Origin: Erwinia sp. HDF1-3R
Lineage (GTDB): Bacteria; Pseudomonadota; Gammaproteobacteria; Enterobacterales; Enterobacteriaceae
Assembly (NCBI RefSeq): GCF_039621855.1
Contig: NZ_CP155071.1
Coordinates: 2,976,001 to 3,040,000, forward strand
Reading direction: 5' to 3'
Length of the DNA stretch: 64,000 nt
Shown: in pieces, positions 9,622-18,592 of the stretch
Position numbering within the stretch: position 1 is the stretch's first letter
Layout: every line of letters starts with the position of its first letter
The notes under the pieces: model-generated
What the model was told of the DNA's origin: nothing
Seen by the model: only the letters and a program-made list of their open reading frames with translations
Databases searched by the model: none
Program-made: the position numbers and the translations under genes

Positions 9622-10277
9622 GACACTTCCCGGCTGTGAAAAAATGTAAACAAATGTGTATTGTGTGCTTTTATGCGCACATTATGCACTGGGACAGGAA
9701 AACTTCAAGAAGAAAAATGAAGAAAAACTGACGATTCCTTTACATTTGAGAGCCAGGATAAAAATTTAATTCTAAAAAAAACCTTATTATTACTGGCCTG
9801 AATGGGATCTTTCCTGGCGAGTTAACAAGGCATATGGGGAGTTAAAATCCTCATTCCCCGTTGCGTATCTGACTTAGCGCCGCCAACAAATTCTTTTCAT
9901 TCCACTGGATACGTCATATTTTGTCCTGGGCCTTAGGAATTTACCCAGAGCGCGCTCGCCAGGCGTATTTATTTTATTCAGGTCCAGAGGTGGCTGTTTT
10001 TATATTCCCGCTTAAATTCCCATTAAGTCAGAAGGAAGCTTTATGCAATTGCGTAGTCGGACAATAGAACAGCGTCAAGCTCGAAACATCAAATAGGGTA
10101 ATCAACCTGGGCCTTGCGGTTTTTTTGCACTTCCCTCCGACCTTTTTACTCGGGAGGGCAAAAAAGGATTTCGTTTCGGGAAAATATGCTTTTGTGCAGC
10201 GTCTCGCGGTCCACTTAATGGGCGACTGGTATGCTCCGGCAGACTTTTTTTCACCTGCCCGCAAAGAGGACGTAGCG
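9622..10277. other. Intergenic region between the cdi locus and the methyltransferase
   Basis: About 650 bases holding the divergent upstream regions of both genes. A GC-rich hairpin with one bulged base (ccctcc/ggaggg arms, about 10132-10160) lies in the methyltransferase leader. I see no further gene, repeat or convincing promoter match. A longer in-frame start at 10125 exists but lacks a ribosome-binding site. Confidence 0.5.
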
Positions 10278-10940
10278 ATGAGCCAGATTAGCTGGACCGA
10301 TGTGGATAATTTTTTTGTGGATACCCTGGTTGAACAGGATGAGGCGCTGCTGGCCGCGCTGGAAAACAATAAAGCGGCGGGGTTACCCGCCATTGATGTG
10401 ACGCCAAACCTGGGGAAGATGCTGCATATTTTTGCCCGGATGATCGGTGCCAGGCGCATCCTTGAAATTGGTACGCTGGGTGGCTACAGCACCCTGTGGC
10501 TGGCGCGCGCCCTGCCCGCCGACGGCCTGGTGGTGACGCTGGAGTATGAGCCGCGCCATGCGGAGATCGCCAGACAAAATATCCGCCGGGCCGGGCTGGA
10601 GGATCGGGTGGAGATTCGCATCGGTGCCGCGCTGGAAAGTCTGCCTGCGCTTGCCGCGATCGCGCCTTTCGATCTGATTTTTATTGATGCCGATAAAAAG
10701 AATAATCCGCACTATCTGGAGTGGGCGTTAAAGCTGTCGCGTAAGGGGACGGTGATTATCGGTGACAACGTGGTGCGTAGCGGAAGAATTGCCGACCCGG
10801 CCGCAGATGATGAGCATTTGCAGGGGCTGCGTCACTTTTTGCAGCTGCAGGCGCAGGACGACCGCCTGACGGTTACGGCGCTACAGACGGTCGGCGCCAA
10901 GGGATGGGACGGATTTTCCATTGCGCTGGTTGAGAAGTAA
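10278..10940 (+). CDS. Class I SAM-dependent O-methyltransferase (caffeoyl-CoA OMT-like)
   Basis: A 220-aa protein of the type 3 O-methyltransferase family. The SAM-binding motif ILEIGTLGGYST lies near residue 72 and the metal/post-I motif IFIDADKKN near residue 137; these soluble enzymes methylate catechol-like hydroxyls using SAM and a divalent metal. The start at 10278 follows AGAGGA; the frame is open further upstream but the family begins here. It is convergent with nac and has no obvious operon partner, so the substrate is unknown. Confidence 0.85.
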   Translation: MSQISWTDVDNFFVDTLVEQDEALLAALENNKAAGLPAIDVTPNLGKMLHIFARMIGARRILEIGTLGGYSTLWLARALPADGLVVTLEYEPRHAEIARQNIRRAGLEDRVEIRIGAALESLPALAAIAPFDLIFIDADKKNNPHYLEWALKLSRKGTVIIGDNVVRSGRIADPAADDEHLQGLRHFLQLQAQDDRLTVTALQTVGAKGWDGFSIALVEK

Positions 10941-10967
10941 TCTCCAGGCGGATGTATCACTGGCGTC

Positions 10968-10987
10968 AGGCGCGCAGCCGCGCGCCT
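10968..10987. terminator. Hairpin between convergent methyltransferase and nac genes
   Basis: An 8-bp perfect GC-rich stem (aggcgcgc/gcgcgcct) with a 4-base loop between the two stop codons. There is no strong T-run on either strand, so termination is plausible but not sure. Confidence 0.45.
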
Positions 10988-10997
10988 TAACGGGAAA

Positions 10998-11915
10998 TTA
11001 GCTCACCAGCATCAGTTCGCGGTCTTCAATCATCGGTTTATTGAGTAGCGACAGCAGGATATTTTTCACCGCCTGGGCCGATGGCGAGAGGGGACGGCGG
11101 GCAGAGACGTTCAGCGACAGCGGCAGATTGAGGGTTGGGCTGGTGATGCGCGACATCCACGCATTGGTTGAACTGACCAGCGCGCGCGCGGCGGATTCCG
11201 GCAGCACGGTGACGCCCATTCCGCTGGAGACGGCAGAGCTAAGCGTGGCAATGGATTCGATTTCGCCGATTATCCGCGCGCTGAGGCGGCGCAGGGAGAA
11301 GGCTTCATCTACGCGCATACGAATAGCGCTGTAGTCTCGCGGCAGGAACAGATTCATCAGGGCCACATCGGCAAGATCGATGTTTTGCCCCGGACAGGTT
11401 GTCGCCCCCACCAGATAGAGTTCTTCTTTCATCAGCGGCATGCTGGTTATCCCGGCCGTTGGCGCACGGTCATAGAGTACCGCCATGTCAAGCTGGCCAT
11501 TCATCACTTTTTCGTTTAGTGAAGCCCCGCTGTTTTCATGCAGATAGACCAGCACCTCGGGGAATTGCTCGCGCACGCTTTGTAGCAGAGGCATGGTCAG
11601 CGATGAGGCTGCCGTTCCCGGTGCCAGGCCAATCGAGACCTGCCCGGTGAGCATCTGCCCGGCATTGATCACCGCCGCCTGAGCCTGTTCGCACTGGCGC
11701 AGGATGGTGCAGGCGTGGGAGTAAAGGATTTTCCCGGCTTCCGTGGGCGTCACGCCGCGCTTGGTGCGGATGAGGAGCTGCTGGTCCAGTTCGCCCTCCA
11801 GCGTGGCGACCTGCTGACTGAGCGCGGGCTGCGCAATGTGCAGGACTTCAGCCGCCTGGGTCAGGCTGCCGATATCGACGATTTTTACGAAGTATTTGAG
11901 TCGTCTTAAGTTCAT
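10998..11915 (-). CDS. nac: Nac, LysR-type nitrogen assimilation control regulator
   Basis: A 305-aa LysR protein. The N-terminus (MNLRRLKYFVKIVDIGSLTQ, helix-turn-helix within 1-60) and the ending in LMLVS agree closely with enterobacterial Nac as I know it. Nac is made under nitrogen limitation from an NtrC-activated sigma-54 promoter and couples sigma-54 nitrogen signalling to sigma-70 genes; it needs no known small effector. The upstream region here shows both a sigma-54 promoter and an NtrC-like site, which supports the call. In E. coli, nac also lies near tRNA-Asn genes and amn, both present in this window. Confidence 0.93.
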   Translation of the reverse strand: MNLRRLKYFVKIVDIGSLTQAAEVLHIAQPALSQQVATLEGELDQQLLIRTKRGVTPTEAGKILYSHACTILRQCEQAQAAVINAGQMLTGQVSIGLAPGTAASSLTMPLLQSVREQFPEVLVYLHENSGASLNEKVMNGQLDMAVLYDRAPTAGITSMPLMKEELYLVGATTCPGQNIDLADVALMNLFLPRDYSAIRMRVDEAFSLRRLSARIIGEIESIATLSSAVSSGMGVTVLPESAARALVSSTNAWMSRITSPTLNLPLSLNVSARRPLSPSAQAVKNILLSLLNKPMIEDRELMLVS

Positions 11916-11993
11916 GTTGCCTCCGTCACGGATCCCCGAATGCCAGAGTCACTGGCGAGAAATATAAGTTTTCACTCTGGTGCGAGGGGGTGT

Positions 11994-12009
11994 TGCAAGC
12001 GTCATGCCA
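11994..12009 (-). promoter_or_regulatory. Sigma-54 promoter of nac
   Basis: Read on the minus strand: TGGCATGACGCTTGCA, matching the -24/-12 consensus (TGGCAC-N5-TTGC) with the obligatory GG-N10-GC spacing. It lies 79 bases upstream of the nac start codon. Confidence 0.85.
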
Positions 12010-12138
12010 GAATGGTCTTAGTCTTTGTCCCCTGTGATGGACGTTGGCTAAGAGGCGGTTAAATAAGAGAATCTGATTACCCCTTTAGGGTTAATCAATT
12101 TTATTTATAGAGTGCCAGCAGCAGCGTTGCTTACTGAC

Positions 12139-12153
12139 GCACTGCAATGGTGC
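12139..12153. promoter_or_regulatory. NtrC-binding site upstream of nac
   Basis: GCACTGCAATGGTGC fits the GCAC-N7-GGTGC pattern of NtrC sites such as those of glnA. It is centred about 140 bases upstream of the -24 element, a normal enhancer distance. Only one strong site is visible. Confidence 0.7.
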
Positions 12154-12288
12154 GGAATATGCTGTATCAGTGTGCATGTAACCGTTTCCAATGTAGCCTG
12201 CGTCACGGAGTGGGGGCATTGTGGCCGTTATCGGTTGGCTGCCCTTTATTTTCTGGTGGGTTGTATGGGCTGCGATATCTGCTGTGGG

Positions 12289-12530
12289 GGTGGATAATCC
12301 CTGCGGGTGCCGGGCTGCGATATCTGACGAGCCGGTGGATAATCCCTGCGGTTGCCGGTGAGTTGTCCGGGCTGCAACATCTGCTGTGTCGGTGGATAAT
12401 CCCTGCGGGTGACGGTGAGTTGTCCGGGCTGCAACATCTGCTGTGTCGGTGGATAATCCCTGCGGGTGACGGTGAGTTGTCCGGGCTGCAACATCTGCTG
12501 TGTCGGTGGATAATCCCTGCGGGTGCCGGG
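12289..12530. repeat. Tandem array of a 57-bp repeat
   Basis: Copies begin at 12289 (shortened to 45 bp), 12334, 12391, 12448 and 12505 (partial). Each begins GGTGGATAATCCCTGCGG. Copies two to four are nearly identical, so the expansion looks recent. Long open frames here on both strands are by-products of the repeat, not genes. Confidence 0.9.
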
Positions 12531-12690
12531 CGTCCTCGCGCCAGGCTTTGCCTGGTGCCTTTGGCTCCGACTCCAGGCCAGACGGCCCGGTCGCGAGCGG
12601 GCATCCCTGCCCGCCGCTCCCTGAGTGCAGCATCCCTGCTGCCCTCGCCTGGCCTTCCGTCTTCGCCGCAGCGCTGCGGATTGCCCGTCA
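12531..12690 (+). repeat. GC-rich dispersed repeat, left copy
   Basis: A GC-rich stretch with many short palindromes ending in gcagcgctgcggattg. A diverged copy in inverted orientation lies at about 12895-13055. No coding frame has codon usage like the neighbours. Probably a repetitive extragenic element of this genome. Confidence 0.55.
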
Positions 12691-12691
12691 T

Positions 12692-12709
12692 CCGCAGGGA
12701 TTATCCACC
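12692..12709 (-). repeat. Inverted copy of the 57-bp repeat core
   Basis: ccgcagggattatccacc is the exact reverse complement of the first 18 bases of the 57-bp unit, so the array and this copy flank the GC-rich repeat in opposite orientation. Confidence 0.8.
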
Positions 12710-12894
12710 TCTCTGGCTTTCGAGTTGTTTTTAGTAAACGCGTAAATCTGGCCGCAGGTACATGAGCCGCTGCTAAACAAAGCGGGCTTCGTATTGACAT
12801 GCTTATGTTCGTTCTGAAGCATAGCAATACACCCCCGTCACTCTTTGAACCGCCTTTGCCCGCAGCCCGCACAATGTAAAAGGAGCAGGCGGGT

Positions 12895-13055
12895 GGGGCC
12901 CGGTGACAGGCAATCCGCAGCGCTGAGCGCAGGGAGGAAGACCCGGATGGGCCAGCAGGGAGGCTGGCACAAGGGCATGCCGGGACAGGGATGTCACGTC
13001 ATGCCCGGTCCGGAAAGTCGACGAGCGCAGCGAAGGAACCGCGCCACGCGCGGCG
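12895..13055 (-). repeat. GC-rich dispersed repeat, right inverted copy
   Basis: Its reverse complement shares the order cctcgcgcc ... catccctg ... cttcctccctgcgc ... gcagcgctgcggattg with the left copy. From 13056 to 13209 short degenerate repeats (gacatcac followed by tagcc or cagcc) continue up to the ABC permease stop codon. No gene is seen between 12010 and 13209. Confidence 0.5.
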
Positions 13056-13209
13056 CGAGGACCGCCAGGCACCGGGCACCACCCGTTGGCGACGGCATCA
13101 GACCTTTTAGCTAGCCGGGTGCCGTCCGTTGGTGACATCACTAGCCCCTGCCGCACCGCGCACCAACCCCTGACGACATCACCAGCCTTTACCGCACCAG
13201 GCATCCCCC

Positions 13210-14238
13210 TCAGCGCTTCTTACGATTACGGTACATATCAATCGAAACGGCACTCACAATAATGATCCCTTTGATAATGTCCTGCACATAGGCATCGACG
13301 CCAACAAAGGTAAAGCCGCTCTTAATCAGCCCCAATATCACCGCACCTATCAGCGTCCCGGTAATGCGCCCCACCCCGCCCATCAGACTGCTGCCACCGA
13401 TCACCGCGGCGGCAATCGCATCCAGCTCGTAGGAAACCCCCATGCTCGACTGACCGCTACTCACGCGGGCCGCCAACACCACCCCCGCCAGCCCGGACAG
13501 CCCACCCGCAAAGGTATAAACGATCACCAGATACTTATTAACGTTGATCCCCGACACCTTTGCCGAAATCATATTGCCGCCAATCGCATACACATACTTT
13601 CCGTAGCGCGTGTACTTCAGCGCAATATGGAAAACAAACGCCACCACCAGAAAAATAATCACCGGCATGCCGCCCTGCCCGATCGAAGTAAAACCATCGG
13701 ACAGAAAGCTGATTGGATTCCCCTGGGTGTAATACTGCGCCAGACCGCGCGCCGACACCATCATCCCCAGGGTGGCAATAAAGGGTGGAATACCGGTTTT
13801 GGTGATCAAAAATCCGTTTACCGCCCCGCAAAGCAGCCCGACCGCCACCCCGGCAACGATGGGCACCACGGCCGGTAAATTCACCAGCGAAGGATACACC
13901 GGCGACAGGCTGTCGGAGGTTTGTGCCAGACTGGCCGCCACCACCGCCGTCAGCGCAATCACCGAGCCGGAAGAGAGATCAATCCCGGTAGTGATGATCA
14001 CCTGCGTGACCCCCACCGCAATAATGCCAATAATCGCCACCTGTAAAATAATCAGCACCAGGCGGTTTGGATTCAGAAGGAACGACTGATCGCGCACGTA
14101 CCAGCCGAATCCCTCAAAGATCAGCGCAATCCCCACCATCACGATAAAGATGCCGGTATCCTTCGGCAGCCGGGAGGTGAACCTGGAGAGCTGCGCGGGC
14201 AGAGTAAGCCGGGGAGTTGTCATTTTTACGTCACTCAT
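13210..14238 (-). CDS. Sugar ABC transporter permease (CUT2/RbsC family, possibly inositol)
   Basis: A 342-aa inner-membrane permease with about ten hydrophobic segments and the BPD_transp_2 signature region (VTQVIITTGIDLSSGSVIAL; AAAVIGGSSLMGGVGRITGT). It is the last gene of a binding protein-ATPase-permease operon, 11 bases after the ATPase. The family imports ribose, galactose, inositol and related polyols; the set resembles myo-inositol systems most, from memory, so the substrate is tentative. No catabolic genes lie next to it. Confidence 0.85.
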   Translation of the reverse strand: MSDVKMTTPRLTLPAQLSRFTSRLPKDTGIFIVMVGIALIFEGFGWYVRDQSFLLNPNRLVLIILQVAIIGIIAVGVTQVIITTGIDLSSGSVIALTAVVAASLAQTSDSLSPVYPSLVNLPAVVPIVAGVAVGLLCGAVNGFLITKTGIPPFIATLGMMVSARGLAQYYTQGNPISFLSDGFTSIGQGGMPVIIFLVVAFVFHIALKYTRYGKYVYAIGGNMISAKVSGINVNKYLVIVYTFAGGLSGLAGVVLAARVSSGQSSMGVSYELDAIAAAVIGGSSLMGGVGRITGTLIGAVILGLIKSGFTFVGVDAYVQDIIKGIIIVSAVSIDMYRNRKKR

Positions 14239-14249
14239 AATTTGAACCC

Positions 14250-15734
14250 TTATTCGGATGCCAGCGACAGAATGGTTTCCTGATCGGCGTCTTCTTTACT
14301 GAGGATGCCGGTGATCCGACCGGCGTGCATCACCATCACCCGGTCACTCATACCCAGAATTTCAGGCAGCTCCGAGGACACCATGACAATCGCCACGCCG
14401 CGGTTAGCCAGTTCACTGATCAGTCGGTAAATTTCCGCCTTGGCCCCCACGTCAATGCCGCGCGTAGGCTCGTCAAGGATCAGCACCTTTGGCTGTGCCA
14501 GCAGCCAGCGCGCAATCAGCACCTTCTGCTGGTTGCCTCCGCTGAGGTTATTGATAATCTGATCCATCGTCGGCGTTTTGATATTCAGACGACGAATCTG
14601 CTCCATACAGTCCTTCGCCATCTGCATATGGCTGACAAAGCCTCCCCGACTGCTGTACTCCGGCATATTGACGATGCTCATGTTCTCCATTACCGACAGC
14701 ACCAAAAACAGCCCGGATTTTTTGCGATCCTCAGTCAGAAACGCCAGGCCTTTGTCAATCGCGGTTGAGGGGGAATCAATGGTGACGGGTACGCCATCAA
14801 TCAGAATTTCGCCGCCGTCAATGTGCGTCATGCCGAACAGACTCTCCATCACCTCGCTGCGCCCTGCCCCTACCAGCCCGGCAACGCCGAGGATCTCACC
14901 GCGTCGGACGCTAAAGCTGATCTCCTGAAACACGCCTTTACGTTGCAGATTGCGCACCGTCAGCACATCCTGACCGATGTCGTTATTGAATTTTGGAAAG
15001 AGCTGGGTAAGTTCTCTTCCTACCATCTGCGTAATCAGCGACTGGCGGCTGTAGCTGGCGGTCGTATCGCTGCCCACCCAGGCGCCATCGCGAAAGACGC
15101 TGACCTCATCGGTAATGGAAAAAATCTCATCCATTTTATGGCTGATATAGATGATGGCCTTACCCTGTGCCCGAAGGTCGCGAATGATGGTGAACAGGTG
15201 CGACACCTCCGTTTCGGTTAAGGCCGAAGTGGGTTCGTCCATAATCACCACGTCGGCATTCCATGAAACGGCCCTGGCAATCTCCACCATCTGCTGTGAG
15301 GCAATACTCAAATCACCCACCATCTTTTCCGGCGTCAGGCGGATATTCAGCTTGCTCAACAGATCGCGGGTCAGCTTATTGAGCTGGCGATGATTGACGA
15401 AGCCATACTTCATCGGTTCACGGCCCAGCCAGATGTTTTCTGCCACCGTCATATGCGGCACCAGGTTTAGCTCCTGATGGATCATCGAAATACCCGAACG
15501 CAGCGCGTCGAGCGTATCGTTGAACTGCACCGGCTCCCCTTTGACGCGGATAATCCCGTTATCGGGACGATATATCCCGATCAGGCATTTCATTAAGGTG
15601 GATTTCCCCGCGCCATTTTCGCCCATCAGTGCATGGACGCTTCCCGGTTTAACGCGCAGAGAGACATTATCTAACGCCCTCACGCCGGGGAAAAACTTGC
15701 TGATGCCTTCGGCCTCAAGCGCATATGCGGACAT
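14250..15734 (-). CDS. Sugar ABC transporter ATPase, duplicated nucleotide-binding domains (RbsA/MglA type)
   Basis: A 494-aa protein with two ATPase halves. The first has Walker A GENGAGKST near residue 38 and signature LSIASQQMVEIARA; the second has signature LSGGNQQKVLIARWL and Walker B VLILDEPTRGID but, as usual in this family, a degenerate Walker A (GLVGAGRSE). It powers import through the permease downstream. It lies 22 bases after the binding-protein gene, so the three genes form one transcript. Confidence 0.92.
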   Translation of the reverse strand: MSAYALEAEGISKFFPGVRALDNVSLRVKPGSVHALMGENGAGKSTLMKCLIGIYRPDNGIIRVKGEPVQFNDTLDALRSGISMIHQELNLVPHMTVAENIWLGREPMKYGFVNHRQLNKLTRDLLSKLNIRLTPEKMVGDLSIASQQMVEIARAVSWNADVVIMDEPTSALTETEVSHLFTIIRDLRAQGKAIIYISHKMDEIFSITDEVSVFRDGAWVGSDTTASYSRQSLITQMVGRELTQLFPKFNNDIGQDVLTVRNLQRKGVFQEISFSVRRGEILGVAGLVGAGRSEVMESLFGMTHIDGGEILIDGVPVTIDSPSTAIDKGLAFLTEDRKKSGLFLVLSVMENMSIVNMPEYSSRGGFVSHMQMAKDCMEQIRRLNIKTPTMDQIINNLSGGNQQKVLIARWLLAQPKVLILDEPTRGIDVGAKAEIYRLISELANRGVAIVMVSSELPEILGMSDRVMVMHAGRITGILSKEDADQETILSLASE

Positions 15735-15756
15735 TTTTCACCTCCGGACAACAGGG

Positions 15757-16680
15757 TTATTTCTGATTGAGGCTGATAAATTTGGCCATATTGTCTTTGG
15801 TGATCAGCTGGTAGGGAATGTCGACCACCTTCTGCACCTTCTCGCCGTTTGCGAGGCTGATAGCCGTTTTTACTGCGCCCTCACCCTGACCTTTGGCATC
15901 CTGGAAGACCGTCGCCACCATTTTTCCATTTTTGATCATCTGTAGCGCATCGGGGGTGCCGTCGACGCCGGCGATAAGGATATGGTTGGCATTTTTACCG
16001 AGCGCCTGGAGCGCGCCAATCGCCATTTCATCGTTGTTTGAGGCGATAGCCTGGATATCGTCTCCGGCGGTTAGCCAGTTGCTGACCACGTCCACCGCAT
16101 CGTTGCGCATAAATTTCGCCGTCTGCGCCTGCACCACCTTCAGGCCGGGATACTTCGCTATCACGGCTTTAACGCCTTTGGTGCGTTCACGGGTGGATTC
16201 ATTAGCCAGGTCGCCCATCAGAATGGCGACGTTGCCTTTGAAATTCAGGTCCTTAGCGAGCGCCTCCATTTGCAGACGGCCTGCAAGCTCGGAGTCAGAG
16301 CCGACATAGGCCATTTTTCCGGTTAGCTCTGCGGAGGGACGGCGGTTAACGAAAATCAGCGGAACGCCCGCTTTGCTGGCCTGGTCCATAATCGGCTTAA
16401 CGGCATTGGTGTCGACCGGATTAACGATGATGGCGTCTACCCCCTGGCCGATAAAGTTCTGCACCTGCTGAAGCTGCTGGGAAACATCGCCTTTGGCATC
16501 TTCGATTTGCGCCTTAACGTTATCCTTCTGCAACTCTTTCTGCATCGCGGTGCGCACGATGGTCAGGAAGTTGTCATCAAATAACGCCATCGAGACCCCA
16601 ATCTGCAGGTCTTTGGCAAAGCCCGCGACCGGTAACATACACACTAACAGCGACGCTAAAATCGTTTTTTTCACTTTCAT
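15757..16680 (-). CDS. Periplasmic sugar-binding protein (possibly inositol)
   Basis: A 307-aa protein with a signal peptide (MKVKKTILASLLVCMLPVAG, cleavage after GFA), then a type I periplasmic-binding fold (IGVSMALFDDNF; IIVNPVDTNAVKPIMD; ILMGDLANESTRERTKG; IAGVDGTPDAL). The VNRRP loop and MGDLANESTR segment recall inositol-binding proteins, inference only. First gene of the three-gene operon. Confidence 0.87.
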   Translation of the reverse strand: MKVKKTILASLLVCMLPVAGFAKDLQIGVSMALFDDNFLTIVRTAMQKELQKDNVKAQIEDAKGDVSQQLQQVQNFIGQGVDAIIVNPVDTNAVKPIMDQASKAGVPLIFVNRRPSAELTGKMAYVGSDSELAGRLQMEALAKDLNFKGNVAILMGDLANESTRERTKGVKAVIAKYPGLKVVQAQTAKFMRNDAVDVVSNWLTAGDDIQAIASNNDEMAIGALQALGKNANHILIAGVDGTPDALQMIKNGKMVATVFQDAKGQGEGAVKTAISLANGEKVQKVVDIPYQLITKDNMAKFISLNQK

Positions 16681-17157
16681 AACTCAGCCCTTTTATCGTT
16701 AGTATGCGCAGGCGGGTCGGACGTCGAATGAAAAATATCTTTTACATTCACACAACTTCACCAACGGCATTAGTTAATTTCACAGCCAAAACTATCTGGA
16801 AAAACAGCACGTTTTCTTTAAACCATTCATACCTCATCTTCTGTTGAATTAGAAGGTTAAACCAAATCTGCGGACACCTAACGAGTTAACCCGCGGTATT
16901 AATAGCAAGATAAGTTTATTTATTTCATAAATTGACTATTTGAAATTTTCACCATCAAAACACTGGAACGCGCGTTTTAAAATAATCAAACAACAAAATT
17001 TTGACATACCTCTAACATCGGCGCGGTAATTGATTTAAATTGAGATCTGGCGCAAGAGATTGCGCGTTATCCTGAAGGCAGGAAGGGGCTAACGGATGAG
17101 AAAGAGAGCAGATCGTTGATTTTGCCAGCAAACGCACCATAAAGGTGAAATCGGGCT
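16681..17157. other. Intergenic region upstream of the sugar transporter and tRNA-Asn
   Basis: About 480 AT-rich bases that must hold the promoter of the leftward transporter operon. I see no confident CRP site, repressor operator or small gene. Confidence 0.4.
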
Positions 17158-17186
17158 TTGACATTCCCCTGGGCCATCGTTAATAT
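17158..17186 (+). promoter_or_regulatory. Sigma-70 promoter of the first tRNA-Asn
   Basis: TTGACA (17158-17163), 17-base spacer, TAATAT (17181-17186), followed by a GC-rich gcgccccg discriminator as in stable-RNA promoters. Confidence 0.8.
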
Positions 17187-17204
17187 GCGCCCCGTTGAAA
17201 CAAT

Positions 17205-17280
17205 TCCTCTGTAGTTCAGTCGGTAGAACGGCGGACTGTTAATCCGTATGTCACTGGTTCGAGTCCAGTCAGAGGAGCCA
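17205..17280 (+). tRNA. tRNA-Asn (GTT)
   Basis: A 76-nt cloverleaf with 7-bp acceptor stem (TCCTCTG/CAGAGGA), D-loop TTCAGTCGGTAGAA, anticodon loop CTGTTAATC with anticodon GTT, T-loop GGTTCGAGTCC and encoded CCA. Identical to the copy at 62407. tRNA-Asn 3' ends are common integration sites of P4-type integrases, and an integrase relic follows directly. Confidence 0.98.
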
Positions 17281-17291
17281 TATTAAAGAAA

Positions 17292-17319
17292 CCAGATGTC
17301 TACTGACGTCTGGTTTTTT
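17292..17319 (+). terminator. Terminator after tRNA-Asn
   Basis: Stem ccagatgtc/gacgtctgg (one G-U pair) with a TACT loop followed by six T's. Confidence 0.9.
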
Positions 17320-17448
17320 GCTTTTTAGTCAGGCAGTTATTCTCTCTCCCTTGTTCGACAACGTCCTTCAAAGCGCGGCACCATCCACCCGCATTTGCTG
17401 GCACTTCCGGTTCTCCGTTTTGTACACTCATACGGAGAACGGTCCTGT

Positions 17449-18014
17449 GTGGCGCTCACTGATATAAAAAATAAGAAATGCAAAGCATTACGGGAAAGCC
17501 ATCAAGCGCACGGATGGTTCTGGTATGTACCTGCTTGTTCATCCCAACGGCTCAAAATACTGGCGTATGCAATATCTTTTTGCCGGTAAGCAAAAAACCC
17601 TGGCGTCAGGCGTACATCCTGCCCTCTCTCTATCTGATGCCATGTAACACCGTGACGTGGCGAAAAAAACTGCTGGCGAAACGAAAGGTTCCGACCCTTT
17701 GGTTAGGAAGCAGGACGAGAAGTGCGAAAACAGCGGGGCCTTTTTATTTGAAGCAGTTGCCAGACAATGGCATGCGGGCAATTAGAAATGGTCAGAAGAG
17801 TACAAAAATAAAATCCTCGGCGCTCTGGAAATATATCTTTTTCCGGTTATTTGAAGGATACCACGAGTTTTCAGAACGCATTGACAATTGCCGTGGAAGA
17901 TTACTTACCCGGCTGGCAGTGAAACTTACCCTGCTGACCTTTATTCGTTCCAGGGAACTCCGTTTTGCAAGATGGTCAGAAATTGATTTTGAAAAATCGT
18001 TATGGACAATACCA
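17449..18014 (+). pseudogene. P4-type tyrosine integrase relic
   Basis: Short pieces of a P4-family integrase appear in changing frames. The N-terminus reads VALTDIKNKKCKAL from a GTG at 17449. Next comes a piece equivalent to GMYLLVHPNGSKYWRMQY and KQKTLASGVHPALSLSDA, then LFEAVARQWHA, and finally the catalytic-domain start LLTFIRSRELRFARWSEID ending at WTIP. Several stops and frameshifts lie between, and everything after WTIP (the rest of the catalytic core with its tyrosine) is gone. It lies 170 bases behind the tRNA-Asn, the usual position of the integrase of a tRNA-inserted island. Confidence 0.85.
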
Positions 18015-18208
18015 GTAACGGTGTTCACGTCAAGATTATCCGAGGTCAGAGTTGTGCTTTTGCTGTTGGATGGGCTTAGAACCCCACTCAGAGAAGATAA
18101 TGAGGAATTAATCGACTGCCCCACCTTCCCTGTTATGTCGTTCAGTTGCTGACAGCCTGCGAGGGTGAAAGTGGCAGAGACGTATAGAGCCTTAATCGTT
18201 TTTTTCAT
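17792..18208 (-). pseudogene. Truncated lipoprotein gene running into the integrase relic
   Basis: The first 67 codons look genuine: MKKTIKALYV, then a lipobox (TLAGC with Cys at 19) and a Ser/Thr-rich stretch (SINSSLSSLSGVLSPSNSKS). From about nt 18014 leftwards the frame is simply the antisense of the integrase relic, so the original C-terminus was replaced at a rearrangement junction. The resulting 138-aa product would be a chimera. It was probably an outer-membrane lipoprotein; whether it is still made is unknown. Confidence 0.65.
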
Positions 18209-18307
18209 TTTAAATAACCTGTACAGGATCATAAAATACTCACTGAACTGATATCTTCATTCAGAACAGTGAGTGATGGTGTTTTTCCCCTGATGTTGGC
18301 GTAGCCA

Positions 18308-18592
18308 TTAACGTGCGGTCGGACGAACCCAACTGATTTTATCTTTGGTTTTAAATTTCAAAATTAGCAATAGGCCAAGCATTAAAGCGGGCAAAGTAAT
18401 CACCATTACCGGCGTGGATTTGGTCAAATAAGCCATAAAAAATCCCGCAGGAATGCCAATAATCGTTCCAACGGCTACCAGCCCCTTCATGGTCTGCTGA
18501 CTGACGTAGCCGTTAACTCTCTCAGCACCACAGCCCCTGCATACCGAAACATGCTCCTGGACATCTGTACCGCAAAACGGATATTCAAACAT
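18308..18592 (-). CDS. Small zinc-ribbon membrane protein
   Basis: A 94-aa protein whose N-terminus has cysteines at CGTD and CRGCG (zinc-ribbon-like, first pair incomplete: FCGT then CRGC). Two hydrophobic helices follow (about residues 35-55 and 60-82) and the tail is basic. Such proteins are common in Enterobacterales and of unknown role. It sits just beyond the truncated lipoprotein gene on the same strand. Confidence 0.6.
   Translation of the reverse strand: MFEYPFCGTDVQEHVSVCRGCGAERVNGYVSQQTMKGLVAVGTIIGIPAGFFMAYLTKSTPVMVITLPALMLGLLLILKFKTKDKISWVRPTAR

Noticed and set aside
12289..12530. CRISPR array
   Set aside because: The units are contiguous 57-bp tandem copies without variable spacers.
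12091..12872. Several long overlapping open frames on both strands with repeated Pro/Arg-rich peptides
   Set aside because: They are translations of the 57-bp repeats and the GC-rich repeat; no ribosome-binding sites, and all frames are equally open.
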